Below are positions 23,354 through 34,640 of a stretch of DNA of 64,000 bases, piece after piece (position 1 is the stretch's first letter; each line of letters starts with the position of its first letter). Position numbers and translations under genes: made by a program. The stretch is from Ilyonectria destructans. Its lineage: Eukaryota > Ascomycota > Sordariomycetes > Hypocreales > Nectriaceae. The stretch is from the NCBI GenBank assembly GCA_020740775.1, contig JAHEWK010000008.1:1426001-1490000 (forward strand), in the 5' to 3' direction. A model generated the notes under the pieces. It worked only from the letters and a program-made list of their open reading frames with translations, did not search any database and was not told where the DNA came from.

Positions 23354-25075
23354 CTAATCCAGTCGCAGAGGATCATCGGGCATGTAATCGTCAGTGTCGT
23401 CATCGTCGCTGCCGGCGGTTTCTTCTCGGGTGTGCTTCTTTGGTGGTGGCTTGACAAACAACAAGGCAACCCAAGCCAGGAAGCAGAGGAACCCAACATA
23501 GAACCACGGCATCCCAACCCAGATTCCCTTCCGCTTCAAGCCTCTGTCGAAGCACCAGGCCAGAACAGGGCCTCCAATAAATGAGCCCATGACTTCGATC
23601 ATGCCAATCAAGGCGTATAGTCGGGAGGTAAACTCGGGCTGCACAAAGTGCGAGACTGTCGCTCGTGCCAGCGGACTGTCGGCGGCGCCAAATGTTGTGA
23701 TGAAAAGTCCAAATAAGAACAAGACGATGTTGTGGCTAAGGCCTTGAACAATGGCGCCAAACACCAGGATGCATGTCGAGACGCGTGTTAGGAACAGGTC
23801 CTTCTTAAAGGGCGTCATGCGGAATCGGGGCGACAGCAGGATCTTCGAGACCTGAGGCAACCCCGCTAGGATGAGGAGGTTGAGGATTCCCAAAGGAGAC
23901 AACAGGATACTCGTTTCGGCTAACCTCCATCCAAAATGCTTGCTGACGTACTGCGACAGAATGGTCGAAAACGCGCTGAACCGCGCACTCTGGACAAAGA
24001 AGGTCACGAGAATCAGTGGGACGCTTTTGTTCTTGAGGATGGTGAGGGATTGAAGCAACTCATTCACGCCTTGCTCCATGTGGTCTCTCAATGATTTCAC
24101 GGGCTCGCTAACCTCATCCTGCTGGTTCTTGATCTTAACGGTCAGGGTTTCGGGGAGGAGGAAGAGGATAGCAAAGATAACTGGGAATGTTGTCAAAACC
24201 AGGTAGATGGGAAGCCATGGGCCAAAGCGCTGCATGAGCAGGCCAGCGATCACAGGCCCAAGAATTCCACCTGCAGTGCTACCAAATGTAAGATAGAGAA
24301 AGTGGGTGGCTCTATTGCTTGAGTCAGCTTCCTGTAATCCAAAACGCTTTCAACACAGAAGTCAACTTACTTGTCCTCTTCAGAGCTGACATCGGTTGCA
24401 ATTGCATAAAACGTGGACAGTAGCACCGGGACACCACCTCCGAGTAGCTGAAACAGAGATCCTGTGAGCAACAGGTAGGGGTTGTCACGGATTTGCTGCT
24501 GAAAGATCTTGAGAGCGAAAGGGCCAATGCCAAATGTGAGAGCAACGCCAGCGTAGGCGAAGATGACGGTAGGCTTGCGACCAATTTTATCGGCCATCAT
24601 TCCGAAAGGGAAGGCAATTATGAGACCTGTGCAGATATCAGCAAAGGGCTGGGTTGAGGGAGGGATTCTCAGGCTCCGTACCCAGCACTGATGAGACGAG
24701 GCCACTCCAGCCAAAGAAGAAGCCCATCCGAGATTGGATCTCATCGACTTTACACTTCATCTCCTCAATAATCTCCGAAGAGGTGTCTTTGTAATAAGCA
24801 TGGCAGAATGCATCCTCGAGAAGGCGAGCATATGGGACAAGAAGAAGCATTCCGCTCAGGACGATCAAGAACTTGATTACGGCGACCAGAATGACGATGC
24901 GGCGAGGCGTCCTTACTCCCCATCGGCGGATGTTGGAACCACGGTCTGGGCGAGAATAGAGGCTGTCGCTGTCGCTCGCGGCATCGTCCTCGGATCGCTC
25001 AGAATCCAGCAGCGGCGCATCCTCCGGCGCGGTGTCGAGTTCAAACTCCAGGTCGACCGGCGATGGCGGCGCCAT
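23354..25075 (-). CDS. Major facilitator superfamily transporter
   Basis: Three exons (25075-24682, 24626-24371, 24311-23354) give 535 residues. The start is the MAPPSPVDLEF methionine: upstream in-frame codons are low-complexity leader. An acidic cytoplasmic N-terminus of about 65 residues (EDAPLLDSERSEDD) leads into 12 hydrophobic helices. The A motif GMMADKIGRKP after the second helix and its weaker counterpart in the second half support MFS drug:H+ antiporter-like membership. The C-terminal tail is acidic (GSDDDDTDDYMPDD). The second intron acceptor could lie 5 nt earlier (TCAAG|C), which breaks the frame, so CAATAG was used and yields EEDKATHFLYLTFG. It is probably a plasma-membrane transporter; substrate unknown. 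It is transcribed in the same direction as the ABCC gene. Confidence 0.88.
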
Positions 25076-26573
25076 GACGACAGCTCCAGCGAGAAGGGAA
25101 GGACAGGGGTTGTTAGGGAGCGAGAGCAGCGGCCATGTAAGGAGACTGGCGAATGCCTGACACGGCGACGATGGCGAGAATCGTAGGTGGATGATGGAAT
25201 GATGGAATTGAAGGAAATGAGCTGAAGGAGCAAAAAAATAGCTAAGAGATAGAGTGTCTTGAGACGATTTGGCTAAGCTCTTTGCGTGGGCGTTCGCCAC
25301 GCTCCAACATTAACATTATCACAGTGTTGGGGTAGATTTAGCGTCGCCGGATTTATAATTAGCTCCTCTCTTGACGGCACGTTCCTGGCGCGTTTCGTCG
25401 CCCCCCTGCCGAGAGCCCGCTGTTGAGAGCTGCACAATGCCCTGAGAGTGCCTTGGAAGGCATACCGGCAGCCTAGAAGCCCCCGCCTACCCCCCTGAGC
25501 CCGGGTGCTCAGCCGCCTCCGCCACCCCCTAAAACCCCCCGAGTCCCCGGCGTTGATAGGGCTGTCCCACACGCTGCTGTTTAACCCGACGCCCGAGCGG
25601 CACGTCGGTATCAGCTTGGATCGTAGCCGCATGCAAAGGATGCATGCACACGCAAGCCTGACATGGAGCAAGATAGCTTGCATGTATTCACCTGGCGATT
25701 TATGATGCTTTTGTCTGCAGATCAGGCGGTGACGTAGCATCCAATGTTGAACGACAACTCAGAGCTGCCAGAATAGGTAGCGGCCGAATCTTACCTTTCA
25801 ACGACGCAGTCTCTACTGAGCTCTTCTCGATTCAGATGGCCGCGTATCATCGAGGCGTGGCCATCACCACCGTTTCTTGGCAGGTTTGCTTCATCATGGG
25901 GTCATCCAGAAACTACCTCCAATAACTGGAACCAAATCACCGCCTGAAATTGCAGCCCCCACATCACATTCTCAACACAACGCTCACACGTCGGCTCATG
26001 CAATTCTGCCTCATGTCTGATTCAGAACTAAGCGCGGGTGAATTAATGCTCCAAGCTCCAGATCTGATGGGTTCTCATGCCGTCGATCTATGTAGGGGGC
26101 TGCTGAGCAATCAGAGTCCGCAGCGCTGCCATCCTGGTCCAGAGGAATCGGGATTTGTTCCAGGATCTGACATGGGGAACCTCAACCATGTACCTGTACC
26201 CCAAGGAGGATCAATCCCAAATCTGTGGTTGCCAAGCATGGATCTCAAGCCCGAGTCGAAGAATGGAGCTTCTTGGTAGCATATCATTGACATGCATAAG
26301 AATCTACCTTTGACAAACCTGTCTTGGCCAAACATTGTAACCTCACAGTGAACAAGTCCGGCCCCGCACCATTTTCCATGTCTCCGCATGTCGCAACCGC
26401 GGCGTCGGTGCCGTCACCACCCGATCAACCCCACCCGCGCCGCGCCGTCTCGACCCTGCCGGCAGCCCTCCTCCATCTCGAATAGTTGAACGACGCCGCT
26501 AGAGCACACAACAGGCAGCAGAATTTGCACCCATTCGCAACTCAAGCTCCAGGCCTCGCTCCCTCAACACACG
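25076..26573. other. Divergent promoter region, MFS and Ca3427-like genes
   Basis: About 1.5 kb. It includes a C-rich stretch at 25,490-25,560 and the leader of the MFS transcript. One 109-codon ORF at 25950-26279 has no recognisable features. No gene supported. Confidence 0.45.
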
Positions 26574-27531
26574 ATGGCTTCAGCCCCTCTGCGTATCGGC
26601 TACGTGCCGGAGCACTTCTCCACCCCGCTTCACTTCGCCGTCCAGCAGTTTGGCCTCGCAGCTGAGCTCATCCCCTTCCCGTCCGGCACCGGCCACATGG
26701 TTACGGCCATCCGCGCCGGTGAGATTGACGTTGCCATTGGCCTGACCGAGGGCTGGATTGCCGGGCTCGGGAAGGAAGGCATTGAGGGAGATGGCGGATA
26801 TCGCATTGTTGGCACATATGTCGAAACCCCGCTCTGTGAGACGCTCTTAGTACCTCATTGAAGATATACCGTTGGCTAACCACCCCAACTCGCCTCTAGG
26901 CTGGGCCATCTCAACCGGCGCCAAGCGCCCCGAGATTGCTTCCGTAGACTCTCTCGACGGCCGCAAGATCGGCGTCTCCCGCATCGGCTCCGGCAGCTAC
27001 GTCATGGGCTACGTGCTGGCCGACCAGCAAGGCTGGCTGTCCGCCTCCAGGACGCAGCCCTTCTCCGACACTGTCATCCTGAACAACTTCCAGAACCTGC
27101 GCAATGCCGTCAACTCTAGCGAAGCCGACTTCTTCATGTGGGAGCACTTCACCTCCAAGAAGTTCTACGACTCGGGCGAGATCCGCCGCGTCGGCGAGAT
27201 CTACACCCCCTGGCCCAGCTGGATGATCGTCGCCTCCACCAAGTTGACCGAGGGTGGCCTTGACAGCCGAATCAAGGAGTTGTTCGGGAAGCTGGATTCC
27301 GGCATCGCGCACTTTAACGCGAACTCCGAGGCGGCCGTTGAGTTCATCGCCAGCAATCTCGAGTACAGTGAGGCTGATGCCAAGGAGTGGCTGAAGACAG
27401 TCAGATTCCCCCAAGCGACCGAGGGCGTCAAGATGGATATTGTCCAGAACTGCGTGTCTATTCTTAGAAAAGCGGGAGTTCTAGTCAAGGACAAGGGAAT
27501 GGAGCCAGAGAAGATGGTCTTCCAGTCATAA
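26574..27531 (+). CDS. Periplasmic-binding-protein-like II domain protein (Ca3427-like)
   Basis: Two exons (26574-26835 and 26900-27531; a 64-nt intron ending CTCTAG) give 297 residues. The N-terminus SAPLRIGYVPEHFSTPLHFA, then GTGHMVTAIRAGEIDVAIGLTEGW, and the second-lobe text SRIGSGSYVMGYVL and EADFFMWEHFTSKKF are typical of the type II periplasmic-binding fold as found in Candida Ca3427 and related fungal proteins. There is no signal peptide, so it is probably cytosolic. The fold is shared with NMT1/THI5-like proteins and bacterial ABC substrate-binding proteins. The ligand is unknown, and the adjacent genes do not point to one. Start supported by the family N-terminus. Confidence 0.86.
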
Positions 27532-27697
27532 GCCGTGGTCTCCAAGATGAAGACATAGCCAATACAAAAGTTAAGCCATTCGGCCCCATATTCCTCCATT
27601 GATCCAACTCAATTCTCTTCTCCCCTTCTACATTCCGTATACAAGCCGCCTCCCAATTCCTCGATTTCTCCTTGTTCGTAGCGTCTACAGAGTGGTA

Positions 27698-28933
27698 TTA
27701 GGCGCGGACCTCTTCGGTGGAGTAGAACACCAGGTTTCCCAAGAAATGGGAGTATGGATTGCAAGAGTTTCCAAACTCGTGGATTCCCATGGTTCTTCCT
27801 ACTGCCTCAAGTGCCTCAAGAAGGTCATTGACACTCCCTTGATACGACTTGGCAGACAAGGGCCATAAACGCTCTGCCATGAGCGCACGTATGAGTGTGT
27901 TCATGGGCAACGGTGTACATTCTCCACAGGGTGCGATATTGTTGTCACTCCAGGTGTTGAAAAGACTCTCGTTTGGGAGAATGCCAGCCTCAAAGTTGAT
28001 CACCTGCTCAATGAGCAGTCGGAGAGTGTCGAAGATTCGATCTATTCGCACACGTCGGTCAAGCCACATCCGCTCATCTGTTGTGTCATCCGTTAGTATG
28101 GGATTCTAATAGTGTAGAGGTAACATACCCATGAAGCCAAGACTTTGGAGCGAATCCCATTGTCCGGGCGTACAAAACCGACGTGCTCTATCCACGATAC
28201 TCGATCCGTCGCTTCGGCAAGACATGACAACGGCATTCTCAACATCTTTCCGGACATTGGAGAGCCCGAACCTGTCAGCCACGACTCCAAGAAGAAGCCA
28301 GTCCTCGACCATGCGCAGTCCCTTCGCTTGCAAGATGAGATTCTGAATACCCCTGGCAATAGTCTCCGGGGGTATGAAAGAAACATTTGAGCGGCGGAGA
28401 CATCGGGAGCGATACAGGTCCATGGCAGGAGTGCGAAGAAATCTCGGTCGCCCAAGCCAGTTGAAGATTTCTCCCACATAGAAGAGTTCTCTAGCCGTGG
28501 CCGTCTTCAAATTCTCTCTAGTCTCTTTATTGCCATGAGAGATGTCTAGCAGAAGTTTGATGGCGAATTCGGCCTCTGGATCATCCAGGCAGACATTCTT
28601 GATCTGGACGTTTCCCGATCGAGCTTTGTGTCGTATATCGAGCCATGCCGGGCAAACCATAGCCATATTTTTGGGATCAAGGACGAACTTGACGCGTTGT
28701 TTGTTCTTCATGATAAAACAAAGGTTCTGTTTGGTCTTCCCTGTCGTCATTCTGTACACAATGTGGCCGGCTGCGTCAATCTCCGGCTTCGTTCCCCCTC
28801 TTGAGTGGTTTGGCCACTTGCCCTTGCCTCCTCGGTACCTTTTACCTTTCGACGATCTCGTTCTTCCTTTTTCGTAATCATGGTAGGTAGACGACCTGTT
28901 GGTTGGACGCCCTTGAGAGTTCCTCGGCACCAT
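27698..28933 (-). CDS. BTB/POZ-like domain protein of fungi
   Basis: Two exons (28933-28129 and 28077-27698, joined across a 51-nt GTATGT...CAG intron) give 394 residues. A basic, low-complexity N-terminus (KGRTRSSKGKRYRGGKGKWPNHSRGG, about residues 22-47) precedes a domain at about 60-150. There, FVLDPKNMAMVCPAWLDI and EAEFAIKLLLDISHGN match the fungal BTB pattern of an immersed core strand, a pivot helix and a second-half helix. The C-terminal half is helical with EDWLLLGVVADRFGLSNV. Proteins of this expanded fungal family have no assigned role; BTB folds generally dimerise or recruit cullin-3. The neighbour is convergent at 166 bp. Confidence 0.72.
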
Positions 28934-30024
28934 GACGAGTGTCCTTGGAGTCGAGTAGAAGACAAGGCTTCTGTTAATGGGCTTGCTCTTTCAAAATGCA
29001 AGTCTGGAGTGAGTGGCAGAGGTTTTAACCAAAGATGAAATTAATTGTGTGTTGAATGGAGGAGAAGAAGGTGCTGGATTAATTTGGGCGATTTTGGTGT
29101 GGTGACAGACGTGATTCACTGCAAGCAGACCTGGCTTCGAACCTGCCAGCTGCGGGCTCTTGCATGCAGCCAAAATTAGCAGAAGCCCGTTCACTAAGAA
29201 ATTTGGCTAAGGTAGGTATCTTTTATTAGTAACCCGCCTTTCATGTTCGTAGTCTTAATTATTGTAGAAGCACGATGAGCAAACTTCCTTACATTGATCG
29301 TCAATACCTACCCTGCAGGTTCAAGTCGGGCATCGTCTCTGAGTTCGACATCCTTTCCAGAAGAACATGTTAGAGAAACCCTTAGTTTGAAACGGGGACG
29401 CAAGGAAGGTTGGTCCATGTTACATTGTCTGACTGGTGAAACCTCGCGGAAGTTCATGTGTCATCCTGCCCTTGATTGCTCAGTGGACAAACAGAATGGT
29501 GGTGAGTGAGCAATAAGAGTTCACACCAGGGGAATTCAGCATTCTATCTCTTAGAAAGGAGCATCATAATATCGGTGTAAATACCGAATAACTTAATAAT
29601 CTTGAAAACAATCGGAATTTCCTTTGATTGGCGCAGTCGTAACCATTCTGACGTTATCAGTCGTCACGATTCCGCTTGCCAGATCTGGCCCAGCGGCGGG
29701 GTGCTGGTTATCGGAAAGCCCCCGCCTTCACGATTCCGCGCTTGTGACCATGCCGCGGATCATCAGCACGAGGCCTATCTCCCGAACCAGAGACAGTCGG
29801 GAAGTCATTTGACGACTTGCCTCTTCTCTCATCTCCCGGCTTCGTAACCTTCGACTCCCAATCTGCCATCTAACGCGTCGCCCTCTATCGCGTCCCCTCC
29901 GAACCCGCCATCGCGCTCCAACGACCGCGCCCGCCGAGCTGTCACTGCGCACCAGAGGAGACGAGGAACCGAGGAACCGAAGACCGGAGAACCGCACCGG
30001 CTGGTCTCGCCGGCGGAATACGCC
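28934..30024. other. Divergent promoter region, BTB-like and SLC35F-like genes
   Basis: About 1.1 kb. A hairpin-forming stretch at 29121-29163 includes a GGTTCGAAGCC-like element on the minus strand that mimics a tRNA B box, but its flanks do not fold as a tRNA. Otherwise nothing recognised. Confidence 0.45.
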
Positions 30025-31488
30025 ATGGCGTCCTCCGACTCAGCATTCTCACAAGGCATTGGGCACTCGCGCGAACGCCAACATCCAGATGAGGACCTCG
30101 CTGCGTCTACCAGTGCGTTGCTCCCGGCGCGATCCGCACCTCCCGCCAAGGATGGATTCAGGGCGTCGCTCGGACTGTCTATGGGCAGACGGACGTTGGG
30201 AATATTGTGCTTGATGGTCACGGTGTTTTTCTGGACACTGTATAACTTCATGGCAAGCGTATGTGATACTCCTCCTCCCCTCTAGGAAGATAAGACGCTA
30301 ACATGCACTGTAGTATATCTTCTCCGACCATTCCTACGATAAGCCGTTCTTTGTCGTCTACTTCAACACCTCGATATTTGCGCTATCCCTGGTACCAAGG
30401 TTCTTCAAATATTTAAGAGTGAGGGGTATCCGAGGCTTGAGGCATGATGCGGTGGTGGTCTGGAACGAGTGCAGACACGGCGTTGTTAAGAAGACAGCCA
30501 GGGAAGACTCAGACGACCTCGCTGGTGAGCGCCTGCTTTCCGAGGAGCTTCTTCATGTCGAGCCAAATGCAAAGGGTGATGAGAAATTGGACTTCCGAGA
30601 GACAGCCATTATAAGCCTCGAGTTCAGCATGCTGTGGTTCCTGGCCAACTATACTGCCTCAGCGTGTCTCGAATACACGAGCGTGGCTAGTGTCACTATC
30701 TTGACTTCGACTAGCAGCATCTGGACGCTGGTCCTTTGCGCCATGTTTGGCATCGAACGGTTCACCACCCGCAAGTTGCTTGGAGTGGGAGCCTCACTGG
30801 TGGGTGTTATGCTTATCTCAACTGTCGACATGTCTGGGCAGAGCGATGAGGATCGAGGGTCGTTTCCGCATAAGACAACCACACAGATTGCCATTGGTGA
30901 TACCATGGCTCTCTTCAGCTCCGTAGTCTACGGCGCTTATGTGACGGTGATGAAGAAGCGGGTTGGGGACGAGGACAGGGTGGACATGCAGCTGTTTTTC
31001 GGACTGGTTGGTGTGTTTAACTTGGTGCTTCTGTGGCCTATTTTCTTTGTTCTGCATTGGACGGGGCTGGAGCCGGTATGTCATCTGCTCAATTGTCAAT
31101 GTGTGTGACTGACTGACCTGTAATAGTTTGAACTGCCCCCGACGGGCAAGATTTGGACCATCATCCTTGTGAGTACCTCGGTCTGGACTCAGAGCTAAGC
31201 TAACTCGCTGACTAGGTGAATGCCGTTGGATCGTTTATCAGCGACATCTCATGGGCGTATGCGCTACTCCTGACCACCCCGTTGGTGGTGACAGTCGGCT
31301 TGTCTTTGACGATTCCTCTTTCGCTGATTGGGGAAATCATTCAATACCACAAGTACTCGGGCGCCATGTACTGGATCGGGGCCGTAGTGGTCTTTCTATC
31401 ATTTGTCTTTGTCAACCGAGAGAGCCAAGAAGTCGGCGACAAGAGAAGCGACGATGACGAGGAGCCGGTTCGGGGAGCTATTGCCTAG
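30025..31488 (+). CDS. Drug/metabolite transporter, SLC35F5-like
   Basis: Four exons (30025-30258, 30314-31075, 31127-31168, 31216-31488) give 436 residues with all introns in phase 0. About ten hydrophobic helices are visible: LGILCLMVTVFFWTLYNFMAS and FFVVYFNTSIFALSLVP open the protein, and VNAVGSFISDISWAYALLLTTPLVVTVGLSLTIPLSLIGE is the diagnostic tail. A charged cytoplasmic loop (about 120-180) separates the second and third helices. The pattern is that of the SLC35F5/YML018C group of the DMT superfamily (EamA-like), thought to be vacuolar or endomembrane solute transporters. Substrate unknown. The acidic C-terminus (GDKRSDDDEEPVRG) is cytosolic by prediction. Confidence 0.86.
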
Positions 31489-32673
31489 ATCATAGATGTG
31501 AATCTGTCGCGAATAGGATCTGATGCAACTCGGGATGGGTTTGCGGCCTTCGGCGCATGTGGAGTTTTTGTTGGTACTCGTTCGAGGGCTAGAAGGGAGG
31601 GTCGGAATGGAGTTTGCTTGACGTTGGATGTTTGGTTGAGTGAATCGAGCTTTCTATAGCAGCCAAAGTATGGAATTGGCTTTCTTGATAAGGTGGTACC
31701 CGTGAAGATGACGATAAGCATTGCTCTCAACCCCACGTCACTTCAAGATGTTGTCTCGATTCCCCGTGCCTCGCAAAGGGTCCAGACCCTGAAAGTTTGC
31801 TGAAAGTAAGACATGCCTGCAGCCAGTTCCGCGGAACGCCAACCAGGTTATCAACGTTGATGCCATCCAGGATACATCCATCTGAGTGTGGTGGACTAGC
31901 TCATTTTCTTCGTCTCCTTTCTAGAAACATTTTTTTCTTCAGGGCATCTTGACTTATCAGCTTCTGAAAAGTGATGACGGCATACTTCGACGCGCTAACA
32001 CGACTCCGCTGGCGGCGTGGATCATGGGCCGGGGTGAATGGTCCGCTACAAGTCGATGCAGAACTAAAACCCCGATCGCCAACTGCGGCGGGGAAATAGG
32101 ACCGTCATTTAGGGTCAGGTTAATTAATCGCGACAAGTTCGAGGGTCCTGGGGCATTGTGGGCGCAAAAGTAGTTGCAGGTGCGGCGCTTTGGTTTTTCC
32201 CTGCAGCATCTCATCTGGAGAATTGACATCTGAGTTGGTCGAAACTCAATCTAGCCAAGCCATTCATCTATGCTTCTGAGTTCTGACAGTACAGCTTTGT
32301 CTCTCCCACAACACCCAGTGAGACTCCAGGACGCAACGGGAAGCTGAGACACGATTCACACCGAAGCTGAAGAAACCCATTCCACTTTGCTTACACTTGT
32401 CGGGAAGGCGCCGTCTCCTGTTCTCCTTCTTCACCTGAAGCCTCTGCCTCGATAACAGAAACCCATCAGCCGTGAATCCACACCAACTTGCATCTCTAAC
32501 CCTTCAACTTTCAACCTACTTCCTACTTCTCCTAAACTCTCACCGCCGCGATAACGCTCACCACCCTTCACTGGACCTCGAGTTATTGTCTTTCAACTTG
32601 CATCAATAATCTGTACTCGGCCGGGTCAACCCCATCACCTCCCCCTTGCATCTTCTAGCTTCTTGGGCTGGGA
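31489..32673. other. Intergenic region and promoter of the heme-oxygenase-like gene
   Basis: About 1.2 kb. The last 250 bp are pyrimidine-rich (CTTCACC, CCTCTCC runs), a usual mark of fungal transcription starts. No gene seen. Confidence 0.45.
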
Positions 32674-34197
32674 ATGCGCGGCGGAGACGACATGACCTCA
32701 CCTCTCCCTGAGCCGATCACGGCCCCTCACGAGCATCATGACCACCATGTCCACCATCGTCCATTGGCAGAGTCAATAGCCATATCCACAAGATCGATCC
32801 ATGCCAGGCTTAACAAGCTCATCATTGCTCGCTTACCACTCGCTCTCCCACCTCGAGCTGCCGACCCGTCTATCTATGTCTCTGGCCTGCTCCACATTGC
32901 GCCCATTTACATGACCTTTGAACGGCTATGGCGCAACATCCTAGATGCAGACCCCGAGGCAGACCCCGAAACCACAGCAGGGGATAGCTGTGATCCCGAC
33001 ATGCCGCTCTTGGATTCTGCCGGCGTACCTCTAGAGGAACACGAAGCTGGTGGACAAGGTGTACACAACCCTCCGATTTGCGAACGGATACACTCGCTTC
33101 TCCAGCATCTCCATCTACCTGGCCTCATGCGCTCAGATCGTCTCAAGGCAGATATCGCTTCTCTCACAGGGTGGCCGGACCACATTGTCGAGGAGCAGCT
33201 CAGAAGCATTGGCCAGACTGGTCGCCTCGCCCAGTTCACCAATCACATTAAGAGAGCGATTGAGAACCGACCACATGTGCTCTTGGCCTACTCATACATC
33301 CTATTCATGGCACTTTTCGCAGGCGGACGCTTCATCAGAGCTTCCCTCGAATCCGCTGGGAAAGAATTTTGGGAACAGCTCCCATCACCTGTCCTGCCAA
33401 CCGAGCTCCCTTGCCAACATTCAACCAGACCAAGCGAGCGAGCGAGCGGACTGACGGACGAGGAGCTCCCTGAGGGCGACCATAATTCTCATGCAGATCA
33501 CAAAATGCCGTTGCGCTTCTTTCACTTTAAATCTGCCGAAGATGGCGAGGAGCTTAAACGCGAGTTTAAGAAACGGCTTGTGGACTTGGAGAGTATCCTC
33601 ACGGACGCTGAGAAGCACGATGTGATCCAGGAAGCCGTCTGCATCTTCGAGAACATGACGCTAATGATCAATCAACTCGACATGGTATGCGCGGATCTGG
33701 ATCGAAATAATGGGGATGATATCACTTCGGTTAATAACCTTGCTGGCATGGTCAACCCCATCGGTGCCCGATTTAGGGACAGCGTTTCTATCGCCAAAGA
33801 ACGCACCGCGAGATCTTCCAGGCTATCGACCAGCAGTGACGACAGCACTTGCTCTATCATCAAGAGAGCTATAGGAGCCCTGCGAGCCGAGTCAAGATCT
33901 TCCCCCGGCGAGCCCAGTGCTCATAGCCAAAACGGCTATCCCCCCATGTCTAGCATGGCCGGTGTGGAACTCTGTCCTGCATTCTCCAAGTCTATGAGAT
34001 TTGAGAAGACTCTACCGAAACCAACACGAAGTCCAACACTCCCGGTAGATGGTAGCACTCACCCCAACGAGCGTCTCAAGTTGGCATCTCGGAGGTTACA
34101 AGGTGTGCACGTCGCCAACTGGCTCATAATGGTTGCCTTTGGGGCGGCCGTCATCGGGGCCTTTGTGTCCGGACGAGGAGGTGGGTACGTGGCATAA
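32674..34197 (+). CDS. Tail-anchored heme-oxygenase-like protein
   Basis: One exon, 507 residues from MRGGDDMTSP; a second Met six codons in could also serve. A His-rich segment (HEHHDHHVHH, residues 19-28) leads into SIAISTRSIHARLNKLI. This matches the heme oxygenase proximal helix with H43 as candidate heme ligand. The HO distal helix equivalent appears as LAYSYILFMALFAGGRFIRA near 207-225, with the Gly pair of the family. The middle third ends in FFHFKSAEDGEELKREFKKRL, also typical of fungal heme-oxygenase-like proteins. A Ser-rich linker of about 150 residues precedes a C-terminal hydrophobic helix at about 478-500, so it is probably tail-anchored in the ER membrane as HO enzymes are. Catalysis (heme to biliverdin, CO and iron) is inferred only. 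Confidence 0.8.
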   Translation: MRGGDDMTSPLPEPITAPHEHHDHHVHHRPLAESIAISTRSIHARLNKLIIARLPLALPPRAADPSIYVSGLLHIAPIYMTFERLWRNILDADPEADPETTAGDSCDPDMPLLDSAGVPLEEHEAGGQGVHNPPICERIHSLLQHLHLPGLMRSDRLKADIASLTGWPDHIVEEQLRSIGQTGRLAQFTNHIKRAIENRPHVLLAYSYILFMALFAGGRFIRASLESAGKEFWEQLPSPVLPTELPCQHSTRPSERASGLTDEELPEGDHNSHADHKMPLRFFHFKSAEDGEELKREFKKRLVDLESILTDAEKHDVIQEAVCIFENMTLMINQLDMVCADLDRNNGDDITSVNNLAGMVNPIGARFRDSVSIAKERTARSSRLSTSSDDSTCSIIKRAIGALRAESRSSPGEPSAHSQNGYPPMSSMAGVELCPAFSKSMRFEKTLPKPTRSPTLPVDGSTHPNERLKLASRRLQGVHVANWLIMVAFGAAVIGAFVSGRGGGYVA

Positions 34198-34640
34198 ACA
34201 CCAGGAACCTGCTTAGTGTACATATGATGAGGCTATGATGACTGCATTTGTTCGGCGTTCTTTTGTTGATTTGCGGAAACGAGCATTCTGGATACCCAAT
34301 TGGGAGCGACACGATTATATCCTGGTTTGGTGCTTCGGTCCTAGAACGCGCTCAATCGCGTAAGATTCACTTGTCGTTGTGTGTTGACTTGAACATGACC
34401 TTGATAGAAGCTGTCAATACACGTTAATTCAAAATTTAACTGGCACGGTTCAGATTATTTGATATGTTTGGTATATTCGTCATCGTGAATGGTATTCCTG
34501 ACTAGAAATTACTATTTAAAAGACCCGTAACTCCAACGCTTTGAAAATGATCCATGCTTGTAACGCCACATGGTAGCTGGGTATAGTATACTAGAAACAT
34601 GCATAACACACAACGTTCCTTCGTTGTTGCTCTTGACTTG
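34198..34640. other. Convergent 3' region
   Basis: 443 bp, AT-rich, holding the terminators of the heme-oxygenase-like and Cdt2 genes. No gene seen. Confidence 0.5.

Noticed and set aside
29115..29165. Minus-strand GGTTCGAAGCC resembling a tRNA B box.
   Set aside because: Only three of five T-stem pairs form, and no A box, anticodon arm or acceptor stem can be placed at the right spacing.
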